The notes beneath the pieces were generated by a model. The model saw nothing but the letters and a program-made list of their open reading frames with translations. It had not been told where the DNA came from and made no database searches. A DNA stretch of 64,000 nt from Nodularia sphaerocarpa UHCC 0038 (GTDB lineage Bacteria; Cyanobacteriota; Cyanobacteriia; Cyanobacteriales; Nostocaceae): NCBI RefSeq assembly GCF_022376295.1, contig NZ_CP060140.1, positions 686,356-750,355 of the forward strand. Reading direction: 5' to 3'. A program made the translations under genes and the position numbers. Of this stretch, positions 25,511-34,697 are shown piece by piece (the first letter of the stretch is position 1; the number at the start of each line of letters is the position of its first letter).

Positions 25511-25605
25511 AAATATTTTATTTATTTTATTTAAAAATTGATCCTAGATTTCTATGCTACAACTTTCACATCCATTTGAGCGTGATTGTGATGGTCAGGC
25601 ATAAT

Positions 25606-25914
25606 CTACGAATAAGGAAATTTTCGTACCTGATATTCGGCTGACTCGACAATGGGATATGATTTTACCATTGCTTGAGTGAATTTTTCTGCAATTATCT
25701 GTAAATCTTCTAACGGTATGGCTTTCCACTGCTCTTGTGTAGCCCAACGAATGATTAAAATCAGTTCTGTGGGATCCTTGGGGTTAATCCAAACTTCTTT
25801 TCCTAAAAATCCCGGATACTTAGCCAGCCCGGTTGTCCAAATTTCTCCATCCTTCTGGATATAATTTTCTCGCTCTTCTGGAGCAACTTGAAACTTCAGT
25901 AGTTCTATCACCAC
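25606..25914 (-). CDS. TIGR03792-like small protein (dimeric alpha/beta-barrel type)
   Basis: A 102-residue protein, MVIELLKFQVAPEERENYIQ at the start and YPGFLGKEVWINPKDPTELILIIRW in the middle. That matches the cyanobacterial family TIGR03792, which looks like an antibiotic-biosynthesis-monooxygenase (ABM) ferredoxin-like fold. No catalytic residues are assigned. It is divergent from the phasin-like gene. Confidence 0.72.
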   Translation of the reverse strand: MVIELLKFQVAPEERENYIQKDGEIWTTGLAKYPGFLGKEVWINPKDPTELILIIRWATQEQWKAIPLEDLQIIAEKFTQAMVKSYPIVESAEYQVRKFPYS

Positions 25915-26055
25915 ACCTTTTAATTCCCTCTGTTGTGTTTACGAATTTGCCAAAATAGAGATGTAGGCTAAAATCACCACTTTTCCAGCATAGCTTGATT
26001 GTATACACTCAAGCAGCCCAGTCAGCTAGTGGGAAATCATCAAGAGGAAGGGAGT

Positions 26056-26379
26056 ATGGATAATAATAACTGGTTACAACAGTTAATGATGCTCGGTATT
26101 GGTACAACGTCTTTGGTAGCGGAAAAAATGCGGCAAGTTAGCGATGATTTAGTTAAGGACGGTAAACTTGATCCTGAGCAAGCTAAGGCGGTCATGGATG
26201 ACGTTGTACAGCAATTAAAGTCAGAGCAGGGAAACTTGGAAGAGCAAATGCAACGACAAATGCGGAATATGATGCAGGATTTGGGCGTGGCTCGTCAGTC
26301 TGAAGTGGATGAATTACGGGGGAGAATTGACCGTTTAGAGCGTCAACTGCGTGATTTAGAAAATAAGCTTTGGCGATAA
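26056..26379 (+). CDS. Phasin-like coiled-coil protein
   Basis: A 107-residue helical protein. It begins MDNNNWLQQLMMLGIGTTSL, has a hydrophobic patch, then a heptad-rich C-terminus ending VDELRGRIDRLERQL. It resembles the short phasins that coat polyhydroxyalkanoate granules in cyanobacteria (the Synechocystis Ssl2501/PhaP type). GAGGAAGGGAG just before ATG 26056 decides this start over the longer frame from 25999. No pha genes are nearby, so the granule link is by family only. Confidence 0.72.
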   Translation: MDNNNWLQQLMMLGIGTTSLVAEKMRQVSDDLVKDGKLDPEQAKAVMDDVVQQLKSEQGNLEEQMQRQMRNMMQDLGVARQSEVDELRGRIDRLERQLRDLENKLWR

Positions 26380-26462
26380 AATGCCCTTTCTGATTTACAC
26401 TAAATTGTGTCCTGTTGGTAATCTTAAATAATGCCAGATTGCCTAATTAGGGAGGGCTAATT

Positions 26463-26984
26463 TTGAAATCAATTTTACTCAGCGTGGGTTTCATGCTGGT
26501 CTGTGTTGTGGTTTTGGTAGTAGCACAAGTTAACAATAATGTCAACTCTGCTCTTGCTGCTAATTTGACCGAAACTACACCAGCACCCACTAGTGTCACG
26601 AAAAACCAAACCTTGATTGCGAGCAATACTATGTCTGATGCCAATGTCGTAACCAACCCATCTGGACTGAAATATATTGAATTAGAAGAAGGAACTGGCG
26701 CGACTCCTAAACCTGGACAAAAGGTTGCAGTTCACTACACCGGTACTTTAGAAGATGGTACTAAGTTTGATAGTTCACGCGATCGCGGTAAACCCTTCGA
26801 GTTTAATATCGGTACCGGACAAGTAATTAAAGGTTGGGACGAAGGACTCAGCACTATGAAAGTAGGCGGTCGTCGTCAGTTAATCATTCCCGCAGAGTTA
26901 GGTTATGGCTCCCGTGGTGCTGGTGGTGTGATTCCACCCAATGCTACTTTGCTATTTGACGTTGAATTGGTGGGTATTAAGTAG
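26463..26984 (+). CDS. FKBP-type peptidyl-prolyl isomerase, membrane-anchored or exported
   Basis: A 173-residue protein: an N-terminal hydrophobic segment (residues about 4-22), an Ala/Thr-rich linker, and one FKBP domain (about 65-173). The domain shows GQKVAVHYTGTLEDG, FDSSRDRGKPF and IPAELGYGSRG. It accelerates proline isomerisation during folding outside the cytoplasm, probably in periplasm or thylakoid lumen. The start is TTG, supported by GGAGGG 6 nt upstream; no ATG gives the signal segment. Confidence 0.9.
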   Translation: MKSILLSVGFMLVCVVVLVVAQVNNNVNSALAANLTETTPAPTSVTKNQTLIASNTMSDANVVTNPSGLKYIELEEGTGATPKPGQKVAVHYTGTLEDGTKFDSSRDRGKPFEFNIGTGQVIKGWDEGLSTMKVGGRRQLIIPAELGYGSRGAGGVIPPNATLLFDVELVGIK

Positions 26985-27106
26985 GCAATAGGGGCTGAGG
27001 ATTGAAGTCTAGGAAAAATCACACCTATTTCTTCTTTCCCCATGCCCCAATTACGAATTATTAATAGACATCGACCCAATTTAAATATGCGTTTACCAGA
27101 AGCCTT

Positions 27107-27134
27107 GTAGAGACGTTCCATGGAACGTCTCTAC
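27107..27134 (+). repeat. 28-bp perfect palindrome, copy 2, terminator-like
   Basis: Identical to copies at 929 and 62128. It is followed on the plus strand by CATTTTTTG, giving an intrinsic terminator shape between the FKBP gene and convergent dnaB. Confidence 0.88.
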
Positions 27135-27152
27135 ATTTTTTGTCGGCGATGT

Positions 27153-28508
27153 CTAATAATTACCTTGTCTGGCTAAATTTTTAAACTTTGTAAACTGCGG
27201 ATCAAATAAAAGCTTAACAGTACCTGTGGGACCGTTGCGGTGTTTAGCGATGATAGCTTCTGCAATCCCCCGATCAGGACTGTCAGGATTATAATAATCA
27301 TCGCGGTATAACATGACTACTAAATCCGCGTCTTGCTCAATACTGCCACTTTCCCTCAAATCTGAGAGCATGGGGCGCTTATTGGTGCGTGCTTCCACCC
27401 CACGACTCAACTGTGATAGAGCAATCACTGGCACAGATAATTCCCGCGCTAAACCTTTGAGAGAACGGGTAATTTTTGATAATTCTTGAACGCGGTTATC
27501 ACCAGCACCTTCCATTAATTGCAAATAATCTATCACAACTAATCCTAATTCAGTTCCCTGTTCTGCTTGCAGTCGCCTGGCTTGACTACGCATTTGGGTG
27601 ATGGTAATATTAGATGTGTCATCAATAAAAATGGGCATCTCTGAAAGCATACCAATAGCACGGCTTAAAGGTTCCCATTGTGTTTGACTAATGCGCCCAC
27701 TCCGCAAATAACTAGTTTCAATTCCCGCTTCACTAGCCAATAGTCTCTGTACTAGCTGTTCTTTAGACATTTCTAAACTAAAAAAGGCCACGGGTAATTT
27801 GTAACCAGCCGCGATGTTGTGAGCAAGATTTAAACAAAATGCCGTTTTCCCCATTGATGGTCTACCGGCGATAATAATCAAATCAGAACGCTGGAAGCCA
27901 CTGGTTAAGGAATCTAAATCATAGAAGCCGCAAGGAATACCGGGTAAGGCAATGCCTTGGTGACGGCTTTCAATATCTTGAAAGGTATTAATCAGGGTAT
28001 CAGAAATGTGAGTTAAACCTGATTGGGGACGTTCTTGAGTAACACCAAAAACTTTCTGTTCTGCTTGATCTAAAACTGTTGGTAATTCGGTTTCTGTCTC
28101 GTAACCAAGATGGACAATTTCGTTACCAGCTTTAATTAACTGTCGGCGCAGGTACTTTTCCATTACCAGCCTGGCTAAGGCATCGATGTTAACTGCTGAT
28201 ACTGTGCGATCTACGAGGGTGGCTAATTTATTTCTCCCACCAATGCGGGCGAGAATATCGTTATCGGCTAGCCAACTTGTGACTGAGAGTAAGTCTGTGG
28301 GTTTACCTTGAGCGTGAAGGCGCAGGGCTGCTTGATAGATATCTTTGTGAGCGCTGATGTAGAAGGCTATTGGTAAGAGGCGATCGCTCACTCTCCCAAT
28401 GGCTTCTGGATCAAGTAAAATTCCCCCCAAAATCGCTTCTTCTGCTTCAATATTTTGGGGTGGTAGGCGATCGCTACCATCGCCTTGAAAACTCAGTTCT
28501 TCAGACAT
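27153..28508 (-). CDS. dnaB: Replicative DNA helicase DnaB
   Basis: A 451-residue hexameric helicase. The N-terminal domain has PPQNIEAEEAILGGILLD. The RecA-like domain has Walker A GRPSMGKT, FFSLEMSKEQLVQRLL, Walker B LVVIDYLQLM and the C-terminal DLRESGSIEQDADLV. No intein interrupts the Walker motifs, although many cyanobacterial dnaB genes carry one. ATG 28508 is chosen over an in-frame TTG at 28520. rplI is 187 bp upstream, the classical rplI-dnaB neighbourhood. Confidence 0.95.
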   Translation of the reverse strand: MSEELSFQGDGSDRLPPQNIEAEEAILGGILLDPEAIGRVSDRLLPIAFYISAHKDIYQAALRLHAQGKPTDLLSVTSWLADNDILARIGGRNKLATLVDRTVSAVNIDALARLVMEKYLRRQLIKAGNEIVHLGYETETELPTVLDQAEQKVFGVTQERPQSGLTHISDTLINTFQDIESRHQGIALPGIPCGFYDLDSLTSGFQRSDLIIIAGRPSMGKTAFCLNLAHNIAAGYKLPVAFFSLEMSKEQLVQRLLASEAGIETSYLRSGRISQTQWEPLSRAIGMLSEMPIFIDDTSNITITQMRSQARRLQAEQGTELGLVVIDYLQLMEGAGDNRVQELSKITRSLKGLARELSVPVIALSQLSRGVEARTNKRPMLSDLRESGSIEQDADLVVMLYRDDYYNPDSPDRGIAEAIIAKHRNGPTGTVKLLFDPQFTKFKNLARQGNY

Positions 28509-28695
28509 AAGCGATTTCAACTTGGATGGGATTGACTCAGCAATTCTTTTGTACAGACGCTATCAATCGCCTCTGGTACTGATTTAGACACTGACAAATA
28601 AAAAATCTGACAACTTTTCTTGTGGAGTAGGCATCACCAAGGACGGGCAGGATGCCCATCCCACAAGATGGGATAATTTATTGTCTGCTGTTCCC

Positions 28696-29154
28696 TTAAC
28701 TGGCTACAACTTCAATATTAACTTGAGCCGTTACGTCAGAATGTAGCTTGACTTCGGCTTGGTAAGTTCCCAGATGGTTAATATCAGGAATGGTAATACC
28801 ACGACGATCAATTTCTTGACTGGTAGCCGCCTGAATTGCGTCTGCGACATCTTGAGTCGTGACTGTACCGAAAATTGCTTCGTTTTCACCAAGGGGTTTG
28901 GAAATTTGCAAGCTGCCAATTTTTTCTAAAGCTGCTTTTTGCTCTAAAGCTTGTTGACGAAGTTCTAATTGGCGTTGAAACTCTTTCTCGCGACGGCGTT
29001 CTACTTGTTTGAGAATACCGGGAGTAGCATGAGTTGCCAATTTCTGGGGAATGAGATAATTACGAGCATAGCCGGGAGCTACGTCTACTAAATCGCCTAA
29101 TTTTCCCAGTTTGCTAATATCTTGATTTAAAACTAACTGTACACGTTTCGCCAT
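28696..29154 (-). CDS. rplI: Ribosomal protein bL9
   Basis: A 152-residue L9. The N-terminal MAKRVQLVLNQDISKLGKLG and DVAPGYARNYLIP are the conserved domain. A long charged connecting helix (about 50-75) and a C-terminal domain ending AQVNIEVVAS follow. The frame extends to 29217, but ATG 29154 gives the family start. It is structural in the 50S subunit. dnaB lies directly downstream. Confidence 0.95.
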   Translation of the reverse strand: MAKRVQLVLNQDISKLGKLGDLVDVAPGYARNYLIPQKLATHATPGILKQVERRREKEFQRQLELRQQALEQKAALEKIGSLQISKPLGENEAIFGTVTTQDVADAIQAATSQEIDRRGITIPDINHLGTYQAEVKLHSDVTAQVNIEVVAS

Positions 29155-29332
29155 CGGTTTCTTTTTTTCCTGTAAAATCTGATTAACTTGGGTTTTAGCA
29201 GCATAGCTCACAATCACCAGCAGCTTTGCTTATAACCTAAAGCTTACAGATCCTAGCGAATCGTAGGGTGCGATCGCAACTATTTAGTTGTCAAAAAATT
29301 CCGATGCGATTGCACTGGGCTGCAATTAATCA

Positions 29333-30268
29333 CTATAAAACGCTTTTTTTCAGTTTACGAAGTTGATTTTTCACCTGTTCGAGAGTTGCTTGCAACTGAT
29401 TTTTTTCTATCGGTGCTGGTATATTCGCCGCAGGTAACGCTGGATTCAGATGACGGTAATGTTCCCAAATTTCCCAGTAGGGACAACCGGGTTGAATCCG
29501 AATCCCCGCCCAGTGGAGATATTGTAGCGGTTGATTGACTGTAGGATCAAAGAGAATATTGCCTTGGGGCTGAAAGTGGGGAGTTCCCGCCCAATTTCCC
29601 GGTGCTTTACCCTCTCGCCGAACTATATTGAAGCGACGTGAAATCCGCTTCAGCAACATATAGTTGATAATTGGTTGGTCAGAAGTCTTTTCAGAAAAGT
29701 CAAAGTATTCTGGATGGGCTGCACACTCGGTAAAAATTTCATATAAATCATTTTCCGAGACTAAGTTTTTTTTGGAACCCCAAAACCCACCGTTAAAAAT
29801 ATCTTTAACTTCTGCTTCAGTAAAGATTTTATCTTCTAATACCTGGGAACTAAAAACATTTTTAATTCCACCTAAATGTTGATAATCACAACAAATAAAA
29901 TCTGCTTTAGCTAGATAATTGAGATTATCAATAATCTTTTCAAAAACGACAATATCGGTATCAATGTACAAAAATTCATCAAAGGGACCAAACCAACAAG
30001 CCTGCTTGCGAAATTGATTGGGACGAGCGAAAAACTTACCCCCGAAAGTTTCATGTAATTTTCCCGCTAGACGATCAATAAAATCTAAGTCTTCGTAAAC
30101 TTGGACTTTATAATGTTGGTTAAGTGTTTCGGCTATTTTATGATAGTTATCATCATAAGGAATTATGATAATTGGTGTATTTGCGTCATGCAATCTGATA
30201 CTATTTAGGAGTGCGATCGCCTGCTCCAAAACTTTGTCATTAGCAATAATATAAATTCCGCGACTCAT
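29333..30268 (-). CDS. GT-A glycosyltransferase-like protein (Npun_R2821/R2823 type)
   Basis: A 311-residue GT-A fold protein. It starts SRGIYIIANDKVLEQAIALL, and the DxD metal site is DTD at 103-105 in FLYIDTDIVVF. A downstream FNGGFWGSKK and HWAGIRIQPG may bind donor and acceptor. It is similar to the next protein upstream and to a family I recall under the name Npun_R2821/Npun_R2823. It is the last gene of the glycan locus, 1 bp after its neighbour. Donor and acceptor are unknown. Confidence 0.7.
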   Translation of the reverse strand: MSRGIYIIANDKVLEQAIALLNSIRLHDANTPIIIIPYDDNYHKIAETLNQHYKVQVYEDLDFIDRLAGKLHETFGGKFFARPNQFRKQACWFGPFDEFLYIDTDIVVFEKIIDNLNYLAKADFICCDYQHLGGIKNVFSSQVLEDKIFTEAEVKDIFNGGFWGSKKNLVSENDLYEIFTECAAHPEYFDFSEKTSDQPIINYMLLKRISRRFNIVRREGKAPGNWAGTPHFQPQGNILFDPTVNQPLQYLHWAGIRIQPGCPYWEIWEHYRHLNPALPAANIPAPIEKNQLQATLEQVKNQLRKLKKSVL

Positions 30269-30269
30269 G

Positions 30270-31274
30270 TTATTTACCTCTACCTGTTAATCCTAACTTT
30301 TTCAAAACTTTCGTAGCTAAACTGGGAGGGGCGTTATAAGCCTTCGCTTTAGTGGTAAATTTTGGTCGCTTGTCTGGTTCGTGTAGATAGCGATAATGCA
30401 AGAACACATCCCGATAGGGAAAATCAATATTTTCTCCCTGACAAACTTGCTGAAATAATTGCGATTTTAAGCCAATATAGTGAATATAAGTTAATCGTTT
30501 CCCGTGATCATATAAAATATTATCTTCAGCTTGAAAATGAGCAGAACTTACACAACAGCCTGTTTTCTGAGCTTTAGTCAGTTCCAGAGCCAAGTTACAG
30601 CTAGAGATTCCCGAACGCATTACCATATAATTGAGAATAGTTTGGTCAGGAGCCATATCATAGAGAATTTCGGCTTCTCCTGCGCGGAGTTTTTCTAGTA
30701 ATAATTCTCGCATTTGGGCATCAAATACCCCTTTTTTAGAACCATAAAATCCCGAACAAAATATTTCAGTTTGCAGTCGTTCTGGTGAAAATATTTCGGT
30801 TAATTTTGCCGAAGATTGATGATAAACATGAGATAAATCTGTGTACTGAAAATCATATACTACCCAATCATTGTGATTTAACTGGTTAAAAACTTCTGTT
30901 AATGGACTCATTAATAAAGTGTCGGCATCCATATAGACAAAGCGGTCAAAAGGTCCATCAAATGCACCATAACGTCTATGAGTACCAACACGATAATATT
31001 TGTAATTACCTAATTTCAACCAATGTGCTTGGGCGCTGGGGTGAGCATCCCAAATCTGGCAAACAAACTCATCCCATTGCTGAATTGACTCTTGATTATC
31101 GTAAATCTGCACATTAGGGCGATGAGCAATTTCGGCAGTAATTTGTGTTGTATTATCATCATAAGGATAGATGCAAACGGGCATATTTTGCCCATAAATT
31201 GCCTCGATACTATTAAGTAAAGCCACGAGTTGTTGATAAACTCGGTCGTTAGCCAGGGTACAAATACCATCCAT
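30270..31274 (-). CDS. GT-A glycosyltransferase-like protein, paralog
   Basis: A 334-residue protein with the same plan as its downstream neighbour: an N-terminal GICTLANDRVYQQLVALLNS, DxD motif DAD at 116-118 (RFVYMDADTL), then CSGFYGSKKG and IHYIGLK. The pair probably arose by duplication and may add successive sugars to one glycan (inference). The gene ends in a basic tail, ATKVLKKLGLTGRGK, possibly a membrane-contact segment. It follows the GT10-like gene after 15 bp. Confidence 0.7.
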   Translation of the reverse strand: MDGICTLANDRVYQQLVALLNSIEAIYGQNMPVCIYPYDDNTTQITAEIAHRPNVQIYDNQESIQQWDEFVCQIWDAHPSAQAHWLKLGNYKYYRVGTHRRYGAFDGPFDRFVYMDADTLLMSPLTEVFNQLNHNDWVVYDFQYTDLSHVYHQSSAKLTEIFSPERLQTEIFCSGFYGSKKGVFDAQMRELLLEKLRAGEAEILYDMAPDQTILNYMVMRSGISSCNLALELTKAQKTGCCVSSAHFQAEDNILYDHGKRLTYIHYIGLKSQLFQQVCQGENIDFPYRDVFLHYRYLHEPDKRPKFTTKAKAYNAPPSLATKVLKKLGLTGRGK

Positions 31275-31289
31275 ATAAAAATTCCCAAT

Positions 31290-32252
31290 TTAGCCAGAAA
31301 CTTGAGCAACAAATTCTGATAACCAGTTCATTAGATTTAATTTATGTAAAATAATTTGTCTAGCTTCTGCGATCGCATCTTTAGCAGCATACCAAGCATC
31401 AGGAGTAGCTGTCACTTCCTGGATGTAGGCAATACCTTTTTCATCCAAACTTGGTAACCGCAAAAAGCTCCCCGGTGGTAATAATTTATCAGCAGCAGAA
31501 CCACCATAATAAATTGGTAGGCACCAAGCCAATAAAGAATCCCATAATTTTTCACTCACATACCAATCATTTTCGGCATAATTTTCAATGGCGAGATTGT
31601 AATAATAAGGAGCCATACCATGCCATTTGTTACCCACTTCCCCCGAATTTTTCGACCATGAAGGCAAATTGCGCCCATACAAATCAAATTTAATTTCATG
31701 AGATTGTAGGGACTGTAAAAAGTCTAACCTCTGGCGATGGTTGGCTGTGCGGTTAATACCAGAAGTAATCCAACTACAAGGGTAAACTTTTTCGGGTGGT
31801 GGCATTTCATTTAATTCCCGAAACGAGTTACCATGATACCAAATTGCAGGCATATAGTCAGGAGTTGGCGCAAAATCATCAGGGCCAGAAATATAACCGC
31901 AATATTTTTCTGCTTCCTTATAACTACGTTTAGCAACGTCGATAACTTCAGTTAATGGTGGTTCCCGCAAAAGATAAATTACGCGTTCTGGCGGAACACC
32001 ACGCAGGATAGAGTTGATGTTTACCTCTGATTTTTGCGGTTTTTTACCTAACTTTTCCCACCAGGGTTGGGGCTGGGGAGGTTTGGGAAACTCGAACTGA
32101 TACATCAACAGGAAATCTGGTTTTGCTTGCAGCGCCTGCATTTGTATATTGTTCCAAATCCCAAAGTAATTTGGAGTTTGTGGCCACAGCCAATCTTCTC
32201 TTTTATTAAGATTTGGATAGCTGCTGATCATGCCAATCGTTTTAATACTCAT
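31290..32252 (-). CDS. GT10 (fucosyltransferase-like) glycosyltransferase
   Basis: A 320-residue protein. The C-terminal half carries the GT10 nucleotide-sugar motif: an IENYAENDWYVSEKLWDSLL stretch followed by LPIYYGG and LPPGSFLRL. RVIYLLREPP precedes it in the acceptor half. GT10 enzymes are alpha-1,3/4-fucosyltransferases using GDP-fucose. No GDP-fucose synthesis genes lie in the window. It starts only 1 bp after the remnant at 32254-32457, so it depends on the operon. Confidence 0.78.
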   Translation of the reverse strand: MSIKTIGMISSYPNLNKREDWLWPQTPNYFGIWNNIQMQALQAKPDFLLMYQFEFPKPPQPQPWWEKLGKKPQKSEVNINSILRGVPPERVIYLLREPPLTEVIDVAKRSYKEAEKYCGYISGPDDFAPTPDYMPAIWYHGNSFRELNEMPPPEKVYPCSWITSGINRTANHRQRLDFLQSLQSHEIKFDLYGRNLPSWSKNSGEVGNKWHGMAPYYYNLAIENYAENDWYVSEKLWDSLLAWCLPIYYGGSAADKLLPPGSFLRLPSLDEKGIAYIQEVTATPDAWYAAKDAIAEARQIILHKLNLMNWLSEFVAQVSG

Positions 32253-32253
32253 G

Positions 32254-32457
32254 TTAATTTATCATTTGAGGATGGAGTGTTTTATCAATATAACTCATGA
32301 TTTTTGCTGCTCGATTTTCCCAATCAAATTTTTGAACAAATTCGATTGAATATCCTAAGTATGCTGCATTTGTTGATTGGAATAGGTGAGCTTGTGGTTT
32401 TGGTAATTCTTCTTTAAGATAGAATATATAGTGTTTTTTTGAATCAGCATTTTTCAT
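32254..32457 (-). pseudogene. Internally deleted GT4 glycosyltransferase remnant
   Basis: A 67-residue frame. The first 37 residues (HYIFYLKEELPKPQAHLFQ...) look like the N-terminus of a GT4 transferase, and the rest (FVQKFDWENRAAKIMSYI) looks like its extreme C-terminus. The two are fused in frame at a GYS-I junction, so the catalytic middle is missing. The ATG overlaps the exporter stop as ATGA, so it is translationally coupled, and GT10 starts 1 bp after its stop. I infer an in-frame deletion of several hundred codons; a genuine short protein is the alternative. Confidence 0.6.
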
Positions 32458-34697
32458 AATTTAAATATTTGATTTCCAAATTTTTCTAAATCTTCAATTA
32501 AAGATTTAGCAGCATGATATGATTCGATAATCAGTTTACTTTTCCCTGGCTGTATTGGTTTTAAGCTATTATCTAAAAAGGACAGGATACTGATTATTGT
32601 ATGGAGATGTTGGCGAGCTTTTTCGGCAATTTGCTCAAAGGTTGGATACTTGGTAATGAGATTTTGATGAGGGGATGATAGTAATTGCTCTTGGATTTGT
32701 AATTGAATAATATCTTCTAATATATCAACTGTTGTTATGGTTTTTAGAGTTGATTTATAGGATTTTGTAATTAATTCTTGCTGTTCTTGGGCATTGGCTA
32801 CCATACCATCAATTAATAAGTTTAAGAACCCAATCATTGAGTTGAACCGCGTCCGAAGTTCGTCAGAGATGCGGATGAAGCTTTGGCTGCTTTTGGTGGA
32901 AATTTTCGGGCGATCGCTAAATTGCATGGAATACAGACGTGAGTAGTAACCACCCCTTTGTAAAAGTTCTTGATGAGTTCCTACCTCTACTACACGTCCT
33001 TGTTCTAACACAGCAATTTGATCAGCTTTCTGGACTGTGGAAAGGCGATGAGCAATTACTAAGGTTGTGCGAGTGCGACTGAGATCATCAAGTGCAGCTT
33101 GTACCAAGCGTTCGGAAACCGTATCTAAAGCGCTGGTGGCTTCATCTAAAATCAGAATTTCGGGATTTTGTAACAGGGCGCGAGCGATCGCTAATCTTTG
33201 TCTTTGTCCACCAGATAACATAACACCGCGATCGCCAATCAGGGTTTCAAATTCCTGGGGTAAGTTACTAATGAACTCGTAAGCATTAGCCCGCTTGGCT
33301 GCTGTGATAATCTCATCCACAGTAGCTGACGGTCGCCCATAAGCGATGTTATTCTGTACTGTATCATTGAATAAAAAGGTATCTTGACTGACAATTCCCA
33401 TTTTCTTTCGCATAGATATGAGATCAAAGTCACGCAGATCCCTACCGTCGATGTTAATACTGCCAGATACCGGGTCATAAAATCTCGGTAACAGATCCGC
33501 CAAGGTGGATTTACCAGCACCAGAACCACCTACCAAAGCTAAAGTCGCACCACAGGGTAAAAATAAGTCTACATCTTTGAGTACTAGCTTTTGATGACCA
33601 GGGTAGGCAAAGGAAAGAGATTTAAAATGTATTCCCTCCTGTAATGTTGTGTAGGGAATATTCCCCTGATTCATAAAAGGCTTATTATCTCGATTTAAAA
33701 AATCAGTGACTATGGCTACACTTGTAGAACTATTAGCAAAGCTACTACGCAGACTATTTAACTGAGAAATTAATGGCAATAATCGCAGCAGCACTAATAA
33801 ATATGTTAATAGTACGGCGGAAAGAGTAGAAATTTGCTCTGAAAAGAAAGTTCGGCTCAAAAATATAATCACCAGTAAAGATGCAATTCCCATTACCTCA
33901 CTGATTGGTGCGATCGCTTGCGAATTAACTTGAGATTGAAAATCGGCTGCTTCGCGATCGCGTATGAGTTTTTTAATTCGGAAATATTCTTTCGCTTCAT
34001 TTCCCGTCGCTTTCACCAATCTTATGCCATTCAGTGTTTCTAGCACAGCAATTGAATAGGCTTTAGACATTTCACTCAGTTGCTTACCAAAGCTTTTAGA
34101 ACGGTAAATAGCATACTGATTTATTAGAGTCACAAAAGATAGTAAAAAAGCCGAAGCAACTGTCAATTGCCAAGAAATTGACAGCAATATGATCACAAAA
34201 ACTGAAATAGTAATTACTAAAATAACTAATTTTATTATATTAGACATAGCATTGGCAGTCCGACTAATTTCTCCACCAAGGCTGTTGATTAAATCGCCAA
34301 CTTTCATCTTGGCATAATAATCTATATCCACCTCCATTAATAATTTCAGTCCAGATTCGCGGATATCTGATGTCAGCATTCGTGTAAAAGAACTCGATGA
34401 CAATACACTGGTATAAGTAGCTATATTTTTAAAAATAATTGTCAACAAAATTGCCCCAGCCATTACCCCTACACGGTAATTTTCTGGGACGTTATCAAAT
34501 GGGTTTATAATAATTTTGAGAATTGGGGGAGCATTAGTAAAATCTACCTCTTGACCGACAATTTTTAAAATTACTGGCACAATCAGCGCTGTACTAACCC
34601 CATTAAATAAGGCTCCAGAAAATCCCAATAATATCGTTATTACAATCCAACCTGGATAGGGTTTGGCAAATTTTAGTAGTAATTTACTGGTAGACAT
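32454..34697 (-). CDS. ABC exporter (HepA/MsbA-like) with degenerate HisKA-like tail
   Basis: A 747-residue half-transporter. Six membrane helices (to about residue 315) precede the ATPase with Walker A GGSGAGKST (390-398), signature LSGGQ (494-498), Walker B ILILDEATSA (from 514) and H-loop His550. The usual family ends near 600. Here about 150 residues follow. Residues 611-632 read SDELRTRFNSMIGFLNLLID, a histidine-kinase H-box and helix in which Asp612 replaces the phosphoacceptor His, with no kinase ATPase domain after it. HepA of Anabaena exports heterocyst envelope polysaccharide; this gene probably exports the glycan made by its neighbours. It overlaps the next gene by ATGA. Confidence 0.88.
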   Translation of the reverse strand: MSTSKLLLKFAKPYPGWIVITILLGFSGALFNGVSTALIVPVILKIVGQEVDFTNAPPILKIIINPFDNVPENYRVGVMAGAILLTIIFKNIATYTSVLSSSSFTRMLTSDIRESGLKLLMEVDIDYYAKMKVGDLINSLGGEISRTANAMSNIIKLVILVITISVFVIILLSISWQLTVASAFLLSFVTLINQYAIYRSKSFGKQLSEMSKAYSIAVLETLNGIRLVKATGNEAKEYFRIKKLIRDREAADFQSQVNSQAIAPISEVMGIASLLVIIFLSRTFFSEQISTLSAVLLTYLLVLLRLLPLISQLNSLRSSFANSSTSVAIVTDFLNRDNKPFMNQGNIPYTTLQEGIHFKSLSFAYPGHQKLVLKDVDLFLPCGATLALVGGSGAGKSTLADLLPRFYDPVSGSINIDGRDLRDFDLISMRKKMGIVSQDTFLFNDTVQNNIAYGRPSATVDEIITAAKRANAYEFISNLPQEFETLIGDRGVMLSGGQRQRLAIARALLQNPEILILDEATSALDTVSERLVQAALDDLSRTRTTLVIAHRLSTVQKADQIAVLEQGRVVEVGTHQELLQRGGYYSRLYSMQFSDRPKISTKSSQSFIRISDELRTRFNSMIGFLNLLIDGMVANAQEQQELITKSYKSTLKTITTVDILEDIIQLQIQEQLLSSPHQNLITKYPTFEQIAEKARQHLHTIISILSFLDNSLKPIQPGKSKLIIESYHAAKSLIEDLEKFGNQIFKL

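Noticed and set aside
27153..28508. Intein in dnaB
   Set aside because: The frame is a normal 451 residues with continuous Walker motifs.
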